7,777 bases of DNA from an uncultured Desulfovibrio sp. (GTDB lineage: Bacteria; Desulfobacterota; Desulfovibrionia; Desulfovibrionales; Desulfovibrionaceae). The notes below the pieces were generated by a model, which searched no databases, had not been told where the DNA came from, and saw only the letters and a program-made list of their open reading frames with translations. The stretch spans positions 1 to 7,777 of the forward strand of contig URTO01000080.1 in the NCBI GenBank assembly GCA_900550745.1, written 5' to 3'. This document shows, one piece after another, positions 5,614-7,777 of this stretch; position 1 is the first letter of the stretch, and the number at the start of each line of letters is the position of its first letter. Made by a program: the position numbers and the translations under genes.

Positions 5614-6582
5614 ATGACCAGCCCCCTGCTCACGACGCTGCGCGAAGTCCTTATGGACGCTGTGCATGTAAGCTGCGATTTTTTCAAGGTGCTTATTCCG
5701 ATCAGCATCGCCATGAAGATCCTCGCCGAGCTGGACTGGATCCGTTATCTGGCCCTGCCCCTTGAGCCCGTCATGCAGTTGACCGGGCTCCCCGCCGATC
5801 TGGGCATCGCGTGGGCCACGGGCATCATGGTCAATTTCTATTCGGCGCTGATCGTCTTCATCGGCCTGCTGCCGGGGCTGCCGCCGCTGACCACGGAACA
5901 GGTCACGACGCTCGCGGTCATGATGCTCATCGCGCACAGCATCCCGGCCGAAGGGCGCATTGCGGCCCAGTGCGGCGTGTCGTTCATCGGCCAGGCCATT
6001 ATCCGTCTCGTGGTCGCCGTCATCGGCGGGGTCATCGTGCATGCGTCCTGCCAGGCGTTCGGCTGGCTGGATACGCCCGCCCGCATCGCCTTTACCCCTT
6101 CGCCGGACGTCAACCTGCTCTGGTGGGCGATCGGGGAAGTGCGCAACCTCATCAGCATTTTCTGCATCATTTTCGCCGTCATGCTGCTCCAGCGGCTTCT
6201 GCGCCATCTCAAGGTCGCGGATCTGGCTGGACGGGCGCTCGCCCCGGCCCTGCGGGTGCTCGGCATGCGCCCCGCCGCCGCGACGACCATGATCGTCGGC
6301 GTGATAACGGGCATCGTCTACGCCAGCGGCGTCATCCTCAAGGAAGCCCGCAGCGGCGAGATGTCCCGGCACGACGTGTTTTCCTGCATGACCCTGATGG
6401 GGCTTGCGCACGCCATCATTGAGGATACCTGCCTCATGCTGCTCATCGGCGCGCACATCGGGGGGATTTTCTTCCTGCGCCTGGCGCTGGCCTTCGCCGC
6501 CTGCGCCGTGATCAACGTCCTTTATCTCCGGTTCCGAGGCGACGCCCGGCAGCCGGAAGCCGCCCCCAACGAGGTTTCATGA
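5614..6582 (+). CDS. Nucleoside recognition (Gate) domain membrane protein, two-fold repeated
   Basis: This 322-residue, very hydrophobic protein has about eight likely membrane segments (roughly 24-39, 64-86, 95-111, 122-146, 178-193, 223-243, 256-280 and 283-305). The two halves look related. Each has a small/hydrophobic segment (GIMVNFYSALIVF at 70-82; GVITGIVYASGVI at 229-241) followed by an AH motif with an acidic residue five positions on (AHSIPAE, H108/E113; AHAIIED, H266/D271). This matches the Gate/nucleoside recognition domain, found in nucleoside transporters, SpmA/SpmB and many uncharacterised proteins; the substrate is unknown. I chose ATG 5614, 17 bases after the preceding stop, over the in-frame start at 5527, which would overlap the upstream gene by 70 bases and add a non-hydrophobic stretch. 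The ribosome binding site is weak (GCGGA), so coupling to the upstream gene is likely. Its stop overlaps the lpxB start. Confidence 0.85.
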   Translation: MTSPLLTTLREVLMDAVHVSCDFFKVLIPISIAMKILAELDWIRYLALPLEPVMQLTGLPADLGIAWATGIMVNFYSALIVFIGLLPGLPPLTTEQVTTLAVMMLIAHSIPAEGRIAAQCGVSFIGQAIIRLVVAVIGGVIVHASCQAFGWLDTPARIAFTPSPDVNLLWWAIGEVRNLISIFCIIFAVMLLQRLLRHLKVADLAGRALAPALRVLGMRPAAATTMIVGVITGIVYASGVILKEARSGEMSRHDVFSCMTLMGLAHAIIEDTCLMLLIGAHIGGIFFLRLALAFAACAVINVLYLRFRGDARQPEAAPNEVS

Positions 6583-7694
6583 AAACAATCTGGATCAATG
6601 CCGGAGAGCTTTCCGGCGATATGCAGGCCGCCGCGCTGCTGACGGCCCTGCGCGAACGCGATCCCGGACTCGCCGCCATCGGCATGGGGGGCCCGAACCT
6701 GGCCCGCGCCGGGCAAAAGAACCTGTTCCGCGTGGAGTCGCTTTCGGTCATGGGGATCATGGAAGTCCTGACCGCCCTGCCCCGCGCCCTCCACATGCTT
6801 TCGCAGATCAAAAAGGAAATGGCCCGGCTGCGGCCCGATGCCGTCGTGCTGGTCGACGCCCCGGAATTCAATTTCCGGGTGGCGAAGATCGCGCACGGCC
6901 TCGGAATCCCGGTCTACTACTTCATCCCGCCGAAAATATGGGCGTGGCGCACGGGGCGCGTCCGCTTCCTCCAGCGCTACGTCAAACGGCTGTTCTGCAT
7001 CCTGCCCTTTGAGCCCGCTTTCTACGCCAGGCACGGCGTACAGGTCGATTATATCGGCAACCCGCTCGTCGATATGGTGAATTGGCCCGAACTGAAAAAA
7101 ATCGAGCCCATACAAGGCCGCATCGGGCTGATGCCGGGGAGCCGCCGCAAGGAGGTGGAGGCGCTCCTGCCGGAATTCGGGAAAGCCGCCCGCATCCTGT
7201 TGCAGCAAGGCCGCGACGTGGCCTTCCACTGCCTGCGCGCGCCAAATATGCCGGAGGAAAAACTCCGGGCGCTCTGGCCGTCCGACGTGCCCGTGGCTTT
7301 TGACGCGCCGGAGGATCGCTACACCGCCATGCGGCGCTGCGAATGTATGTTGGCGGCCTCAGGCACGGCGACGCTGGAGACGGCGCTGGCGGGCGTCCCC
7401 ACCGTGGTCAGCTACCGGGTCGCGCCGTTTTCCGCGCTGGTCGGCCGCCTGCTGATCAAGGTCAAGTGGGTCAGCCTGACCAACCTGATCATGGAAAAAG
7501 AACTGTTTCCCGAACTGCTGCAGGAGCGCGCCACAGGCGAAATGATGGCTTCCCAGTTGGCCGCGTGGCTGGATATCCCCCCGCAAATCGAAGCCGTCCG
7601 CGCCGATCTCGCGGAACTCCGCCGCCGTTGCGGAGAGCCCGGCAGCGCCGCCCGCGCCGCGGAAAAACTGCTTGAGGCCCTCAGAGGAAACTGA
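6579..7694 (+). CDS. lpxB: Lipid-A-disaccharide synthase
   Basis: LpxB (glycosyltransferase family 19) joins UDP-2,3-diacylglucosamine and 2,3-diacylglucosamine-1-phosphate (lipid X) into the lipid A disaccharide at the inner face of the cytoplasmic membrane. The 371 residues are close to the usual length (about 380). Motifs seen: AGELSGD at 8-14, VDAPEFN at 92-98 (with the conserved Asp and Asn), FIPPKIWAWRTGR at 115-127, CILPFEPAFY, YIGNPLVD with G160-N161-P162 where many homologues have GHP, MPGSRRKEV at 185-193, and SGTATLETAL at 261-270. The ATG overlaps the previous stop in an ATGA, with GAGG 4 bases upstream, so it is translationally coupled to the Gate-domain gene. It is complete and intact, and its presence shows a lipid A-making Gram-negative cell. 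Confidence 0.97.
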   Translation: MKTIWINAGELSGDMQAAALLTALRERDPGLAAIGMGGPNLARAGQKNLFRVESLSVMGIMEVLTALPRALHMLSQIKKEMARLRPDAVVLVDAPEFNFRVAKIAHGLGIPVYYFIPPKIWAWRTGRVRFLQRYVKRLFCILPFEPAFYARHGVQVDYIGNPLVDMVNWPELKKIEPIQGRIGLMPGSRRKEVEALLPEFGKAARILLQQGRDVAFHCLRAPNMPEEKLRALWPSDVPVAFDAPEDRYTAMRRCECMLAASGTATLETALAGVPTVVSYRVAPFSALVGRLLIKVKWVSLTNLIMEKELFPELLQERATGEMMASQLAAWLDIPPQIEAVRADLAELRRRCGEPGSAARAAEKLLEALRGN

Positions 7695-7777
7695 ACGGAA
7701 AAAGAAAGGCTTTGTCATAGTACATGGTTGTTTTGTTTCAGCAATATACTGAAAATATATGCTTTTTCTCCAAAATT
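7695..7777 (+). other. AT-rich 3' flank of lpxB, possible weak terminator
   Basis: Base composition drops sharply to AT-rich right after the lpxB stop. TTTCAG (7736-7741) and CTGAAA (7749-7754) form a 6-bp inverted repeat. Alternatively AGCA(A)TATA (7740-7748) pairs with TATATGCT (7756-7763), directly followed by TTTT, like a weak intrinsic terminator. A TATACT at 7745-7750 also looks like a -10 box but has no -35 at proper spacing. The region probably ends the operon and starts the control region of the next gene. Confidence 0.35.

Noticed and set aside
5569..6456. Reverse-strand open frame of 295 codons over the Gate-domain gene
   Set aside because: Extremely rich in Asp, His, Arg and Gly, with no recognisable domain; it is antisense to a well-supported membrane protein.
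7712..7750. TTGTCA with TATACT as a sigma70 promoter
   Set aside because: The spacing is 27 bases, far from the required 16-18, and no better -35 is present.

Overview
This 7.8 kb window reads as a housekeeping stretch of a GC-rich, Gram-negative anaerobe, most likely one of the Desulfovibrionaceae (Desulfovibrio/Bilophila-like). The pointers are lpxB (an outer membrane with lipid A), a CbiK-type anaerobic cobalt/iron chelatase, a cysteine-rich nitronate-monooxygenase-like flavoprotein of a type I recall from anaerobes, an AddB-type recombination nuclease, and the strong GC bias in third codon positions. The taxonomic call is inference from gene content, not a search.

Layout, left to right. 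(1) The left edge holds the 3' part of an addB-like gene: a degenerate helicase-like region followed by a PD-(D/E)XK nuclease with an iron-sulfur cysteine set (+ strand, 5' end outside the window). (2) After an 81-base gap comes an NAD(P)H-dependent flavin oxidoreductase (FabK/nitronate monooxygenase family, + strand) with a textbook ribosome binding site. (3) About 280 bases separate it from a convergent gene. This gap carries three hairpins, one with a perfect 25-bp stem, plus a pyrimidine-rich tract. (4) A sirohydrochlorin cobaltochelatase (cbiK) lies on the - strand. Its last ~32 codons run through a fourth large hairpin that appears to have extended the protein. (5) A 125-base divergent promoter region follows. 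(6) A compact + strand operon runs to lpxB: an RfbD-like sugar-nucleotide reductase homologue, a two-fold-repeated membrane protein of the nucleoside recognition/Gate family, and lpxB. The gap between the first two is 17 bases and the last two overlap by 4. The last 83 bases are abruptly AT-rich and may contain a terminator or the control region of the next gene.

How the genes relate: the rfbD-like/Gate/lpxB operon suggests cell-envelope work (lipid A disaccharide formation plus a possible sugar or transport step). cbiK makes cobalt-sirohydrochlorin for B12, or iron-sirohydrochlorin for siroheme and heme. The addB and flavoprotein genes are probably independent of these. No tRNA, rRNA, CRISPR array, transposase or phage gene is visible, and I did not see an unmistakably new multi-gene system. 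The most interesting signals are the loss of catalytic residues in the RfbD-like protein (Tyr to Cys, Lys to Arg), a Glu to Asn change at a probable metal ligand of CbiK, and the hairpins between the convergent genes, one of which has become coding sequence.
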